This document shows, in pieces, positions 45,905 through 57,214 of a stretch of DNA of 64,000 nucleotides (its first letter is position 1; every line of letters starts with the position of its first letter). The notes below the pieces were generated by a model that saw only the letters and a program-made list of their open reading frames with translations, was not told the origin of the DNA and made no database searches. The DNA is from a bacterium. GTDB lineage: Bacteria > Gemmatimonadota > Gemmatimonadetes > Longimicrobiales > RSA9. Where the stretch lies: the NCBI GenBank assembly GCA_003242735.1, contig QGVH01000005.1, positions 95,687 through 159,686 of the forward strand, read 5' to 3'. A program made the translations under genes and the position numbers.

Positions 45905-45993
45905 CCGGCTTCGCCGGGCACCGCTTCGCCGGGCACCGAGCCTTCGGCTCTGGGCTCCGCGGCGCCCGGCCTCGGCGAAGCCGCCGGAGCCCA
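45905..45993 (-). terminator. Cluster of hairpins with a 15-bp tandem repeat, likely terminator
   Basis: Fourteen bases past the metalloprotease stop (46007), TGGGCTCCGCGGC (45951-45963) pairs with its near-complement ending at 45993, about 13 bp with one bulge. Next come GAGCC-TTC-GGCTC (45938-45950) and CCGGC-TTC-GCCGG (45905-45917). CTTCGCCGGGCACCG is repeated in tandem at 45909 and 45924. No U-tract is present. Confidence 0.55.
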
Positions 45994-46006
45994 GAGCAGC
46001 AGTGCC

Positions 46007-48667
46007 CTACTCCCACATGGTGCACGGCGGCTCGAGCCGCTCGAACCACGCGCGCGCCAGTTCCCGTGCGCTGTGCGGCTGCCAGCGTTCCGTCCTGCCC
46101 AGCCAGTCCATCGCCGGCTCGCCGATCGGCGCGCCGGGCGGGATGACCGGCGCCGGCGGCGCGGTGTACGGGCTGGCCGGCCGGTCGAGGAAGCGGCGGA
46201 TGTCCCGCACCAGCAGCGCGTGGTGCGCCGCTTCCGCGTCCCGCGGGCGCTGGCCGGACGCGAGCGTGCGCGCTTCCGCCAGACGCTCGAGCCGGTCCGT
46301 GGCGATCGCGCGGACCTGCGGCATCCGCGCCGTCGCCGCCAGCTCCATGAGCTGCTCGACGACGACGCGCTCGACCGCGCGCCTCAGTTCCGCCTCGTAC
46401 GGGTTCGTCACCCGCGCCCGCTGCACGCTCGCCAGGAGCTCGTCCAGCACCTCCTCGAGCCCGGGCAGCGACGGCTCCAGCGCGTGCTGCTCGACCAACC
46501 GCGCCGCGCGTTGCGGATCCAGCAGGTTGGAGACCGTGTGCTGCGCCGCGACGACGGCAGGGGTGATCACGTCGAACACGGGACCGGTGTAGCGCGGGAA
46601 CAGCTCGCGGTGCATGCCGTAGCCGGCCGGGCGCGGCGGCAGCTTCTCGATGATGGACGCAGGCAGCGTGAGCTCCTGCGGGCTGAGCGTCGCCAGCAGC
46701 GCGCGGAGCGCCCGGCGCTGCTCGTCCGCCGAGGCGCGGACGAACGGCGTACGGCCGTCGCCGCGGAGCGCGTAGACGTAGTGCACGCCGCCGAGCACCG
46801 AGGCCGCCGCCTCGACCTGGTAACGGTGATGCAGGTACAGCGGGACGAGGACCTCCTCGAGCGTGGCGAGCGGCGCGTTCCGCTTGATCGCCGTCTCGCC
46901 GAACCGGGAGAGCGCCACGCGGCGGATCTCCATCATGCGCTCCAGCTCGGTCGCCGCGTCCGTGCCGTTGGACCACTGGTCCACGCGGGGGTGCGCGGCC
47001 AGGTCCTGGTTGGTCATATAGCGGAGGTCGCGCGCCCAGGCCTCGTCGAGGATGCGCTGCAGCTCCGCTTGCTCGTCCGTGCCCGGGGGGAAGTCCTGAT
47101 AGCCCCAGAGGATCGCGACGCTGTCCCACTCGCCGATCCCGTTCTCGTAGACCTCCGAGTAGTCCAGCGTACCGTCCGGCCGCAGTGTGACCAGCGGGTG
47201 CGGGTAGTCCATGACCGAGATGCGGCCGAGCTCGCTGTCGTAGTAGTTGTGCCCCAGCCCGAGGGTGTGCCCCACCTCGTGCGCGGCGAGCTGGCGGATG
47301 CGCGCGAGCGCCCACTCGGCCAGCTCGGGCGGCGTCTCATCGCCTTCACGGTAGGGCGCGAGCAGACCCTCGGCGATCAGGTAGTCCTGGCGCACGCGCA
47401 GCGAGCCGAGCGTGACCACGCCCTTGATGATCTCGCCCGTACGCGGGTCGACCACCGAGGAGCCGTAGCTCCACCCGCGCGTCGAGCGGTGCACCCAGTT
47501 GATCACGTTGTAGCGGATGTCGTGGGGGCTGACGCTGTCGGGCAGGAGCTCGACGCGGAACGCGTTCCGGTAGCCCGCCGCCTCGAACGCCTGGTTCCAC
47601 CAGCGCGCGCCTTCGAGCACCGCGGTGCGGATCGGCTCGGGGATGCCGGGATCCACGTAGTAGACGATCGGCTCGACGGGGTCGCTCACGGGCGCCGTCG
47701 GGTCCCGCTTCTTCAGCCGGTGGCGGCGGATGAAGCGCTTGGTCATCGGCTCGCCCAGCGGCGCCGAGTAGTCCTCCCACGCGATCGGGAAGTAGCCGGA
47801 GCGCGGGTCGTACAGGCGCGGCTCGTAGCCGTCGTCGGGCAGCTCGACGAGCGAGTGGTGCACCCGCAGGCTCGCCGCCTCGCCCGTTGCCGCGACCGCG
47901 CCCACCCCCTCGAAGAACTGCCCGCCACCGAACCCGCCGCCGCCGCTCCCGCCCCCCGGCTGCGCGACGAAGGTCAGCTCGACCTCCATCTCGGTGTTCT
48001 TCGGGAAGTTCATCGTCATGGGCAGGTAAATGGCGCTGCGGCTCGTGTCGAGGCGATAGGAACCGGGACGGAGCCGCGGCGCGATGTCGATCGCGTCGCG
48101 GAGGAGGAAGTCTGTCGCGTCCACGAGGATGCGCTCGCCGGTCTGCGCCGCGACGGTGAAGCCCCAGAGCACCGAGCGCGCGAACGCGTCCCGCACCGCT
48201 CGCACCTCCGCCGGGTTGGTGCTGCTGGAGCGGAACCGGTAGTTCGGCTGCACCAGGAGCACTTTCGGCCCGACCCGCTCGAACACGACGATGCGCGAGC
48301 CCTGGAGCGCGCCGCGATCCAGCCCGATGTCGTTCGAGCCGAGGCCCGAGCCCAGACCCGTGATGTAGAGCACCTCGGCGTTCAACCGGCCGGCCGGGAT
48401 CTCGAGCCACAGCTTGCCCGCGGCCTCGTCCCAGTACAGCGGGAAGAAGCCGTCCAGCTTGCGCATCCCGGCCGTGCGCTGCTCGATGGTGGGCAGGGCG
48501 ATCTGGGCCTGCGGCCCGCCGCGGCCGCTCTGGGCCGCGAGTGCCGGGGCAGAAGCGAGCGGCGTGAGCACGACCGCCGCCGCGAGAACGACCGCTCGGA
48601 CTGCCGAACGCGGCGACCGGCAGACGGCCGGCCGCGGCGCCGCAAACGCGTTCTGTGCGCCGGACAT
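46007..48667 (-). CDS. Secreted zinc-dependent metalloprotease (DUF5117/DUF5118/DUF4953 type)
   Basis: The 886-residue protein has a Sec signal (residues about 20-47, VVLAAAVVLTPLASAPALAA). The first third has the DUF5118/5117 pattern (AGMRKLDGFFPLYWDEAAGK, SRIVVFERVGPKVLLVQPN). The peptidase core is AHEVGHTLGLGHNYYDS near residue 461, the extended metzincin motif HExxHxxGxxH, followed by ISVMDYPHP as the Met-turn. Substrates are probably extracellular proteins. ATG 48667 has GGAGG six bases upstream. It is divergent from the beta-CASP gene and followed by strong hairpins. Confidence 0.88.
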   Translation of the reverse strand: MSGAQNAFAAPRPAVCRSPRSAVRAVVLAAAVVLTPLASAPALAAQSGRGGPQAQIALPTIEQRTAGMRKLDGFFPLYWDEAAGKLWLEIPAGRLNAEVLYITGLGSGLGSNDIGLDRGALQGSRIVVFERVGPKVLLVQPNYRFRSSSTNPAEVRAVRDAFARSVLWGFTVAAQTGERILVDATDFLLRDAIDIAPRLRPGSYRLDTSRSAIYLPMTMNFPKNTEMEVELTFVAQPGGGSGGGGFGGGQFFEGVGAVAATGEAASLRVHHSLVELPDDGYEPRLYDPRSGYFPIAWEDYSAPLGEPMTKRFIRRHRLKKRDPTAPVSDPVEPIVYYVDPGIPEPIRTAVLEGARWWNQAFEAAGYRNAFRVELLPDSVSPHDIRYNVINWVHRSTRGWSYGSSVVDPRTGEIIKGVVTLGSLRVRQDYLIAEGLLAPYREGDETPPELAEWALARIRQLAAHEVGHTLGLGHNYYDSELGRISVMDYPHPLVTLRPDGTLDYSEVYENGIGEWDSVAILWGYQDFPPGTDEQAELQRILDEAWARDLRYMTNQDLAAHPRVDQWSNGTDAATELERMMEIRRVALSRFGETAIKRNAPLATLEEVLVPLYLHHRYQVEAAASVLGGVHYVYALRGDGRTPFVRASADEQRRALRALLATLSPQELTLPASIIEKLPPRPAGYGMHRELFPRYTGPVFDVITPAVVAAQHTVSNLLDPQRAARLVEQHALEPSLPGLEEVLDELLASVQRARVTNPYEAELRRAVERVVVEQLMELAATARMPQVRAIATDRLERLAEARTLASGQRPRDAEAAHHALLVRDIRRFLDRPASPYTAPPAPVIPPGAPIGEPAMDWLGRTERWQPHSARELARAWFERLEPPCTMWE

Positions 48668-48827
48668 GGAGACCTCCAGCAATCGCCTTCCGCTGCGTGT
48701 GGAAACGGCGCGAAGTCTAGGAGCAGGGTCGGGCGTGCGCAAACCGGGCCGCCGACCGCCGCTTCCGCGGCCCGCGCCCCGCAGATTAGATTCTCGCGCA
48801 CTGTTCCACTGCAACGGGATCCCGACG

Positions 48828-50207
48828 ATGGAGCTCTCGTTCCTGGGCGCGGCCGGCACCGTGACCGGCTCACGCTACCTGGTCACGACGCCGCAGCGCA
48901 CCGTGCTCGTGGACTGCGGCCTGTTCCAAGGGCTCAAGCAACTGCGCCTGCGGAACTGGGCGCGGTTCCCCGTCCCGCCGAGCACGATCGACGCCGTCGT
49001 GCTCACCCACGCCCACCTCGACCACAGCGGCTACCTCCCGGTGCTCGTGCGCGACGGCTTCGAGGGGCCGATCTACTGCACCGCCGCGACCGCCGACCTC
49101 TGCCGCATCTTGCTGCCCGACAGCGGCCGCATCCACGAGGAGGACGCCGCGTACGCGAACCGCAAGGGGTTCTCCAAGCACCGCCCCGCACTGCCGCTGT
49201 ACACGGCGGAAGACGCCGAGCGCGCCCTCGGGCGTTTCGTGCCCGTTCCCCACGACGTCGTCCACGACCTCGGCGGCGGGCTCGCTTTCCGATACCTCAC
49301 CGCAGGCCACATCCTCGGCGCGTGCATGGTCGAGCTGCGCGGCCCGGACACCAGCATCCTGTTCTCCGGCGACATCGGCCGCCCGCACGACCCGATCCTG
49401 CCCCCGCCCACGCCGCCTCCCGATGCGGATCACCTCGTCGTCGAGTCCACCTACGGCGACCGTGTGCACGACCGCACCGACCCGGCGGACGTGCTGGCCG
49501 AGGCGATCGCCCGCACCACGGCGCGCGGCGGCATCGTCATCATCCCCGCGTTCGCCGTGGGCCGGACGCAGACCGTGCTCTACCACATCAACCGCTTGCG
49601 CGCCGCGGGACGGATCCCCGAGGTGCCGGTGTTCCTGGACAGCCCGATGGCCGCCAACGCCACGCGCCTCCTGCACGCGCACGTGGGCGAGCACCGGCTC
49701 ACCCCGGCACAGTGCGTCGCGGTGTGCAGCACGGCGAAGATCGTCAACAGCGTCGAGGAGTCGAAAGAGCTGAGCCGCAGGACGGAGCCCGCGGTCATCA
49801 TCTCGGCGAGCGGCATGGCGACCGGCGGCCGGGTGCTGCACCACCTCAAGGCGTTCGCGCCCGATCCGCGCAACACCATCCTGCTCACGGGCTACCAGGC
49901 CGCCGGGACCCGCGGCGCGAGCATCGCCGCCGGCGCGGAGTCGGTGAAGATCCACGGCGAGTACGTGCCCGTGCGCGCCGAGGTCGTCATGATCCACGGC
50001 CTCTCCGCGCACGCGGACCGCGACGAGATCCTGGCGTGGCTCGCCAGCGTGCGCACGCCGCCGCGCCGCGTCTTCGTCACCCACGGCGAGCCCGTGCCCG
50101 CGGACGCGCTCCGGCACAGCATCGAGGAGCGCTTCGGCTGGGAGGTGACGGTGCCCGAGCACCTCGAGCGCGTCGCGCTGACCGCCCCCCGGGTGGCCGC
50201 GTCCTGA
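48828..50207 (+). CDS. MBL-fold beta-CASP RNA metallohydrolase (CPSF/exonuclease type)
   Basis: The 459-residue protein has the metallo-beta-lactamase motif VVLTHAHLDHSGYLP (near 57-71), later ligands in LTAGHILGACMVEL and LFSGDIGRPHDP, the beta-CASP segment IIPAFAVGRTQTVLYHINRL, SGMATGGRVLHHLK and HGLSAHADRDEILAWL. These define bacterial homologs of CPSF73, RNA endo- or exonucleases in the cytoplasm. The C-terminal HGEPVPADALRHSIEERFGW is also typical. ATG 48828 is immediately followed by the MELSFLGAAGTVTGSRYLV opening of the family. Its RNA targets are unknown. Confidence 0.9.
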   Translation: MELSFLGAAGTVTGSRYLVTTPQRTVLVDCGLFQGLKQLRLRNWARFPVPPSTIDAVVLTHAHLDHSGYLPVLVRDGFEGPIYCTAATADLCRILLPDSGRIHEEDAAYANRKGFSKHRPALPLYTAEDAERALGRFVPVPHDVVHDLGGGLAFRYLTAGHILGACMVELRGPDTSILFSGDIGRPHDPILPPPTPPPDADHLVVESTYGDRVHDRTDPADVLAEAIARTTARGGIVIIPAFAVGRTQTVLYHINRLRAAGRIPEVPVFLDSPMAANATRLLHAHVGEHRLTPAQCVAVCSTAKIVNSVEESKELSRRTEPAVIISASGMATGGRVLHHLKAFAPDPRNTILLTGYQAAGTRGASIAAGAESVKIHGEYVPVRAEVVMIHGLSAHADRDEILAWLASVRTPPRRVFVTHGEPVPADALRHSIEERFGWEVTVPEHLERVALTAPRVAAS

Positions 50208-50222
50208 CACCCACGATGCCAC

Positions 50223-50273
50223 GAGCGCCGCGCTGACCGGGAAGACTCCCGCTGCCCAGTCAACGCGGCGCTC
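50223..50273. terminator. Inverted repeat between convergent genes
   Basis: GAGCGCCGCG (50223-50232) and CGCGGCGCTC (50264-50273) form a perfect 10-bp stem with a 31-base loop. It lies 16 bases past the beta-CASP stop and before the end of the convergent stress-protein gene. Confidence 0.45.
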
Positions 50274-50337
50274 GGGTCGGGTTCAGCGGACGCACGCCTC
50301 CGCGACCGGCGCCCGGCCGCTCCAGCCGCGGTCGGCT

Positions 50338-51318
50338 TCAGTCGCCGGGCCGCTCCACCAGCTCGAGCTGCGCCTCGCCTTCCTGCTGCTGCGCCTCGTC
50401 CGCAGCGGCGGCCACGCCGCGCTGGAGCAGCACCGGCACCTCCGCGCCGCGCAGCACCTTGTCGGAAACGCTGCCCAACGCGATCCGCGAGAACCCCACC
50501 CGGCCGTGCGTGGACATGGCGATCAGGTCGATGTCGTGGGCACGCGCATAGTCCAGGATGCCCTGCGCGGCGTTCGGGTGGATCTCCACCACGGCCTGCA
50601 CACGCAGCCCCGCATCGCGCATCCGATCCGCCACTCGCGCCAGGTACTCCTCCGACCACCGCTCCACCGCCGCGGGCGCATCGCCCGGCTCCACCAGCAC
50701 CGTAGCACGCGGCGGCCCGAGCACGAACGGCGGCACGACCACGTGAAGCAGCGTGTACTCGGCATCGCTCAACCGGCCGATCGCCTCCGCGGTGGGCAGC
50801 ACCGACTCGGCCAGCTTCGAGCCGTCCAGCGGGATCAGGATGCGCCGGAACTCCCGCGGCTGCTCCGCGCCCGCCTCCTTCCGGGGCCGCAGGAACAGCA
50901 CCGGCACGTTCACCTGCCGGATCAGCGCGTCCGCGACGCTCCCGAGCCACGCGCGGGAGAGGCCGCCCCGCCCGTGCGTCGTCATGACGACGAGGCCGAT
51001 CTCCTCCTCGTCGGCGTAGCGCGCCAGCTCGGGTGCGATCGGACCATCCAGCAACGCACGCCGCACCACCACACCCGCCGACTCCGCACTGCGGTTGGCC
51101 AGATTCGCCAGGTACTGCTCCTCCCGCGTCCGCGCCTCCTCTTCGAGCTCGCCGGTGTACACGGGCAGCCCCTCCGCGTAGGGCGCGGGGCGCACGGGCT
51201 GATGCACGTGCACCAGGTGCACGTCCGCACCCATCCGCCGCGCCAGGTCGAGCCCCATCGGGAGCGCCTGCTCGCCGAACGGCGATCCATCCAACGGGAT
51301 CAGGATCGACTTTCTCAT
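50338..51318 (-). CDS. Tandem-domain universal stress protein
   Basis: The 326-residue protein is two UspA domains. The first starts SILIPLDGSPFGEQALP and has MTTHGRGGLSRAWLGSVAD with the nucleotide-binding G-x2-G-x9-G-S pattern and VNVPVLFLRP. The second starts RILIPLDGSKLAESVLP and has MSTHGRVGFSRIALGSVSD and EVPVLLQRG. Both keep the ATP-binding Gly motif. Such proteins help survival under starvation or oxidative stress. ATG 51318 has AAGGGGGG upstream. It converges on the beta-CASP gene. Confidence 0.92.
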   Translation of the reverse strand: MRKSILIPLDGSPFGEQALPMGLDLARRMGADVHLVHVHQPVRPAPYAEGLPVYTGELEEEARTREEQYLANLANRSAESAGVVVRRALLDGPIAPELARYADEEEIGLVVMTTHGRGGLSRAWLGSVADALIRQVNVPVLFLRPRKEAGAEQPREFRRILIPLDGSKLAESVLPTAEAIGRLSDAEYTLLHVVVPPFVLGPPRATVLVEPGDAPAAVERWSEEYLARVADRMRDAGLRVQAVVEIHPNAAQGILDYARAHDIDLIAMSTHGRVGFSRIALGSVSDKVLRGAEVPVLLQRGVAAAADEAQQQEGEAQLELVERPGD

Positions 51319-51833
51319 CGTGCCCCCCTTTCGCGTGTTCGTGTCCCCCCGGCCCTCGCGATCACAAGCTAGGCGCACCGCACCGGCTCGTCTGTCGGGC
51401 CGCGGAGGAATCGCTGTGGGGGATTTCCTCAGCCCCTCGGCCGCGCACCCCGGCGCCGGGAGCGAGCCTTCCCTGCCACGTGCCTCGATGCGCCGCGAAT
51501 GTCCGGTGCCAAGCAGGACGACACGCCGCGGAGCGCGTGCCACGCCGTCGGGCGGCTCCGCCACTCGCATCCCGAGGCGGCGGTTTGGGCCGGGACGGCC
51601 AGACGGCGCTGCGGGAGCGTCCCGCGTCGGCCCGGACGCCGCCTCGGCCCGCGCCCGGACCGCAGCCCCGCGGCTGCACCGCAGCGCAGCGACTGCGCCT
51701 CTCCACTGCGCCATTCGCCCGGAACTCCCACTGGCACAACACGTTGCCGCGACCGGCGGGGCTTGCCCTTCCTTTGCCTGCGCGCAGGCGGCGCAAGCGG
51801 GTCGCGTGGGCCCGCAACCAATCGGAGGGGGAC
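51319..51833. other. 515-base intergenic region upstream of the receptor operon
   Basis: No gene or relic was found in six frames. It contains a small hairpin (GAGGAA near 51404 with TTCCTC near 51425). A candidate sigma-54 element is also present: TGGCAC (51732-51737) followed by TTGC (51744-51747). The GG to GC spacing is 11 bases where 10 is standard, so this is tentative. The AATCGGAGGGGG just before 51834 is the ribosome site of the receptor gene. Confidence 0.4.
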
Positions 51834-54386
51834 ATGCGTGCGAGGTGGCTGATCACGTTGATGCTGACATCGACGCTCTCGGCGCGAGGCGTCGCGGCGC
51901 AGGAGGCGCCGGCTGCGGCGTCGCTCGAACCGGACTTCGAGGAGTGCACGGCGGCGGCAGCCGAGGGCCGCAAGGACCGGATGGAAGCCGCGGCGGCGCG
52001 GCTCGAGGCGGCGGCGTCGGCCATGGAGGCGGAGCGCCCGGCGGACGCGCTGGTGGTGCGGGCGCGCGTGCGGTCCCAGTGCCTGATCCCGTTCGCGCCC
52101 TACATGCGCAAGGCCGCGCTCCTCGAGGAGTCCAACGCGCTCCTCGAGCAGGCGCTACAGATCGATCCGCGGCACCTGCTCGCGCGGTTCATGCTGGGGA
52201 TGAACCACTACCACTCGCCCACGTTCCTCGGCCGCACCGGCGCCGCGGTGCAGGCGCTGGAGCAGCTGCTGGCGGACCACGGCGATCGCGACCACCGCGT
52301 CGTCGCCCTCGCGTACCTGTATCTGGGTGAGCTGTACGAGCGGCAGGGGCGGCTCTCGCTGGCGCTGCAGACGTGGCGCCGCGGCGCGGCACGCTTCCCC
52401 GACGATCCCGCACTCCGGGAGAAGATCGGGAAACTCGCACTGGAGGCGGACGCGGACAGCATCGCCCCGTCCCGGCCCCCCTCCGCCCCGCCGGAGGACG
52501 CGAGGTACACCCTCGCGCCGATCGTCGTCCACGGCAGCACGTATTCCGTCGACGACCCGCGCGCCGCGACGCGGCTGTCGCAGCAGGAGGTCTTCACGCT
52601 CCCGGGCGGCACCGCGGACATCTTCCAGACCTTCCAGACCCTACCCGGCGTCACGCGCGTGGCGGGCGACGGCGGTGACCTCTACGTGCGCGGGGGCGAT
52701 CCTGCGGAGACGCCGATCTACGTGGACGGCGCCCGCCTCTTCCATCCCGGCCGCTTCGAGACGCTGACCGGCTCCATCTTCGGCGTGCTGGACCCCGGCG
52801 CCATGCGGGCAGCGCACTTCTCCAGCGGCGGCTTCTCGGCGCGCTACGGCAACGCGCTGTCCGGCGTGGTCGCGCTCGAGACAGACCGCCGGCCGCTGGA
52901 GCGCCGCGGCCGGGCCAACCTCAGCATCGCCTCCCTCGGCGGCACGCTGTGGCAGCCGCTCGGCGATCGCGCCGGCTTCTGGGCCACCACCATGCTGACG
53001 CACACCGGCCTGCTGCTGAAGACGCACGGCCGCACGGACGAGTACCCGGAGGCGCCGACGTCGCACCAGCTCATGGTCGGCGTCGCAGTCGAGCCGCGCC
53101 GCGGCTGGGAGATCAGCGCCAGCGCACTGAGCGAGGCCGACGAAACCGCTGCGCTCGTCTCCGCGACCGGCTACGAGGGCACGTTCACCAGCGATGCCGC
53201 GACCCGGCTGGTGACGACGCAGGTCCGCGCCGAGACACCGGACGGCAGGGGGCTCGTGCGCCTGACATTCGGCGCCTCCGAGCGGGAGAGCCGGTTCCGC
53301 TTCGGCGTGCTCGCCCGCGACCGCGAGGACCGCGCCCTCGACGCACGCCTCGACGGCGAGCTCCGACGCGAGCGGGTCACGTTCCGCGCCGGGCTCGAGG
53401 GTGCGCTGCTGGACGCGTGGACGGACGGCATCATTCCGGCCAGCGATCAGCTCGCCCCCGGTTCGCCCGCCGTGCATCTGGACGGTGAGACGGACCAGGC
53501 GCATCACGTGGGCGGCTACACGGAGGTCGAGTGGCGTGCGCTGGACCGGCTCGCGATCGTCGCCGGTCTGCGCGCCGACGAGTTGCCGGGCGAGGACCGG
53601 GTGACGTTCGACCCCCGCCTCGCCGCGGCCTACAAGGTCGGCGACTGGACGTTCCGGCTCGGCGGCGGGCTGTTCAGCCAAGGCCGCTGGCGCACGCGCT
53701 ACGTGCTGCCGGACGGCGGCAGCCCGGCCGGCGTGCCGCGGCGCGCGCAGCACCTCGTCGCCGGCTTCCAGCACGACGGCACACCCGCCCTGCGGGTCGA
53801 GGGTTACGTCAAGCGCTATGACGACTACGTCGCCGAAGCGGGCAACGTCGTCACGGGGCCGCCGATCAACGCCGGCTACGCCGCCGGGGTGGACGTGCTG
53901 GTGCGCCCGCAGGCCGTCGGCCCCCTCCACGGCTGGCTCACGTACTCCTATCTGAAGGCCGAGCTCGAGCTGGAGGACGGCGTTCGCGTCCCCTCACACT
54001 ACGACGTGACCCATTCCCTGACCGCGGTCGCGAAGCTGTCGGTCGGCGCGTCCGAGCTCGGCTTCACGGCCCGCTACGCCACGGGCAGGCCCTTCACGCC
54101 GATCCTGGGCAGCCAACCGCTGGCACCGGGGCAGCCGCCTGCGCCGATCTACGGCCCACTCCATTCCGGTCGCCACCCGGCCTACTTCCGGCTGGACGGG
54201 CGCCTCACACAACTGCTGCCCTTCTTCGGCGGCGGGGTCCTCATCGCGTTCGTCGAGGCGCTCAACCTGCTGGACCGGGACAACGTCACGATGTATACGT
54301 ACGATGCCGCCTACCAGAACCGGCGGCCGGTCCCGAACTTCTTCGGCGACCGCATCTTCCTGGTCGGAGTGGAGGCCCGGCTGTAG
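51834..54386 (+). CDS. TonB-dependent receptor with N-terminal TPR domain
   Basis: The 850-residue outer-membrane protein starts at ATG 51834 with GGAGGGGG just upstream and a Sec signal (residues 1-22). Residues about 60-200 form TPR-like helices (ALLEESNALLEQALQIDP, AYLYLGELYERQGRLSLALQ). The plug domain follows: LSQQEVFTLPGGTADIFQ, TLPGVTRVAGDGGDLYVRGG, IYVDGARLFHPGRFE, FSARYGNALSGVVAL. The remainder is a barrel ending with an aromatic/polar terminus (FLVGVEARL). TPR in place of the usual carboxypeptidase-like or signalling N-domain is unusual. The stop abuts the kinase ATG (TAGATG). Transported ligand unknown. Confidence 0.88.
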   Translation: MRARWLITLMLTSTLSARGVAAQEAPAAASLEPDFEECTAAAAEGRKDRMEAAAARLEAAASAMEAERPADALVVRARVRSQCLIPFAPYMRKAALLEESNALLEQALQIDPRHLLARFMLGMNHYHSPTFLGRTGAAVQALEQLLADHGDRDHRVVALAYLYLGELYERQGRLSLALQTWRRGAARFPDDPALREKIGKLALEADADSIAPSRPPSAPPEDARYTLAPIVVHGSTYSVDDPRAATRLSQQEVFTLPGGTADIFQTFQTLPGVTRVAGDGGDLYVRGGDPAETPIYVDGARLFHPGRFETLTGSIFGVLDPGAMRAAHFSSGGFSARYGNALSGVVALETDRRPLERRGRANLSIASLGGTLWQPLGDRAGFWATTMLTHTGLLLKTHGRTDEYPEAPTSHQLMVGVAVEPRRGWEISASALSEADETAALVSATGYEGTFTSDAATRLVTTQVRAETPDGRGLVRLTFGASERESRFRFGVLARDREDRALDARLDGELRRERVTFRAGLEGALLDAWTDGIIPASDQLAPGSPAVHLDGETDQAHHVGGYTEVEWRALDRLAIVAGLRADELPGEDRVTFDPRLAAAYKVGDWTFRLGGGLFSQGRWRTRYVLPDGGSPAGVPRRAQHLVAGFQHDGTPALRVEGYVKRYDDYVAEAGNVVTGPPINAGYAAGVDVLVRPQAVGPLHGWLTYSYLKAELELEDGVRVPSHYDVTHSLTAVAKLSVGASELGFTARYATGRPFTPILGSQPLAPGQPPAPIYGPLHSGRHPAYFRLDGRLTQLLPFFGGGVLIAFVEALNLLDRDNVTMYTYDAAYQNRRPVPNFFGDRIFLVGVEARL

Positions 54387-55828
54387 ATGGCGGATCCCAT
54401 CGCCGGCGCCATCGCGTTCTCGGCGCTCGGCGCCAACCTGCTGGCGAAGGGGCTGCTGCTCCTGCTCAACCCCGGCAGCCGCGCCGTGCACTGGTACGTC
54501 GCGTTCCTGAGCGCCCTGTCGCTCTGGCTGCTCTCGCTGGGCACGGCTGCCGTCGCCGGCGCGGACGCCGGCCTGCCTGCCACGGGGTTCGCCATCGCGG
54601 TCGTGCTCATGCCCGTCCTGTTCCTCGCCAGCGCCATCGCCAGCGACCACGCGCTGCCCGGCCGCGCGCCCTGGCTCGCGGCCGGGATCGGCCTCGCGCT
54701 CGCGCCGCTCGCCGTCGCCGCCTTCCACGGGCGGCTGCCCGCCGCCGGCGCCATCTCGCTCGCCTGGCTGGTCGCCGGCTGGGGTGGCGGCACCGTCGTC
54801 CACTGGCGCGCGCACCTGCGCCGCCCGTTCCGGGACGAGCGCCACCGCCGCGCCTACCGCCTGGTCCTGGGGCTGCTGCTGCTCGCGCCGCCGACCGTCA
54901 TCGGCGGCTACCTCCTGGAGTGGGAAGAGTTCTTCACGTACGTGATGCCGCTCGGGACCATCGCCATCCATTTCATCATCTTCCTGGGCGTGGCCCGGCT
55001 GCGGTTCTACGACATCGAGGTGCGCGTCGCGCGCAGCGGCGAGATCGCGAGCCGCGCGGGCGAGCTCGAACGGCTGGCGGCGGTGGGCGAACTGGCCGCG
55101 TCCGTGGCGCACGAGGTGCGCAACCCGCTGACCGGCATACGCTCCCTCGCCCAGCGCATGGCCGAGGAGCCCCTCGACCCGGAGCGCCTGCGGCGCTACG
55201 CGTCCGTCGTCGTCGAGGAAGCCAGCCGCCTGGACCGCATCGTCACGAGCCTCCTCTCCCTCGCCCGCCGAGGCACGCTGGGCGCCTGGTCCGGCGAGCC
55301 GACCCGCCTCGCCTCCCTGTTCGACGACCTGCTCCTGCTGACCGCCGCGCGCGCGGCCCGCGCAGGCGTCACTGTGCGCGCCGAGCGGACCACGATCGTC
55401 GCTCCCGCGCCGCGGGAGGCGCTGGCCCAAGCGCTGCTCAACCTGCTGCTCAACGCGCTCGCCCACACGCCTCGAGGCGGCACGGTGACTCTGAGCGCGA
55501 GCGACGGCGACCGCGTCACCATCTCCGTGCGCGACACCGGCCCCGGCGTCCCGCCCGCCGAGCGCTCGCGCATCTTCGAGCCGTTCTACACGGCCAGCGT
55601 GGACGGCACGGGGCTCGGCCTGAGCGTGGTCCGGCGCATCGCCCGCGAGCTGGATTGGGAGCTGGAGGTCGACGACGCGCCGGGCGGCGGCGCCGAGTTC
55701 AGGATCCGGCTGCCGGCGGCGCCGGCACCGCGCGGCCCGGACGCGCGGGCAGCGCTGCGCGAGCGAGCGTCCCGCGGCCTGGCCAGTGACCGGCCCCGCG
55801 CCGCGAGTCCAATGGGGGCGTCGTCGCC

Positions 55829-55832
<4 letters not shown>
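54387..55832 (+). CDS. Membrane-bound two-component sensor histidine kinase
   Basis: The 481-residue kinase has an N-terminal region of about seven membrane helices (residues 1-205). A linker and HisKA follow, with the phosphorylated His near 242 in ASVAHEVRNPLTGIRSLA. The HATPase domain has LNLLLNALAHTPRGG (N box), VRDTGPGVPPAERSRIFE (G1/F) and GTGLGLSVVRR (G2). The C-terminal 40 residues are an Ala/Arg/Pro tail. No PAS domain is seen. It starts on the base after the receptor stop and overlaps the response regulator by four bases, so the three proteins are made together. Confidence 0.92.
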
Positions 55833-57190
<1,358 letters not shown>

Positions 57191-57207
57191 GGGCGGAAGA
57201 GCCGCCC
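57191..57207 (+). terminator. Short hairpin after the response-regulator stop
   Basis: GGGCGG-AAGAG-CCGCCC begins on the first base after the stop codon and is followed ten bases later by CTCTTTGTG. The stem is only 6 bp and the T-run is short, so it is a weak terminator candidate. Confidence 0.4.
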
Positions 57208-57214
57208 GGCGCTC

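Noticed and set aside
45287..50236. A 1649-codon plus-strand frame through the metalloprotease region
   Set aside because: It runs antisense to the DUF3810-like and metalloprotease genes and out of frame with the beta-CASP gene, with biased low-complexity composition and no motif.
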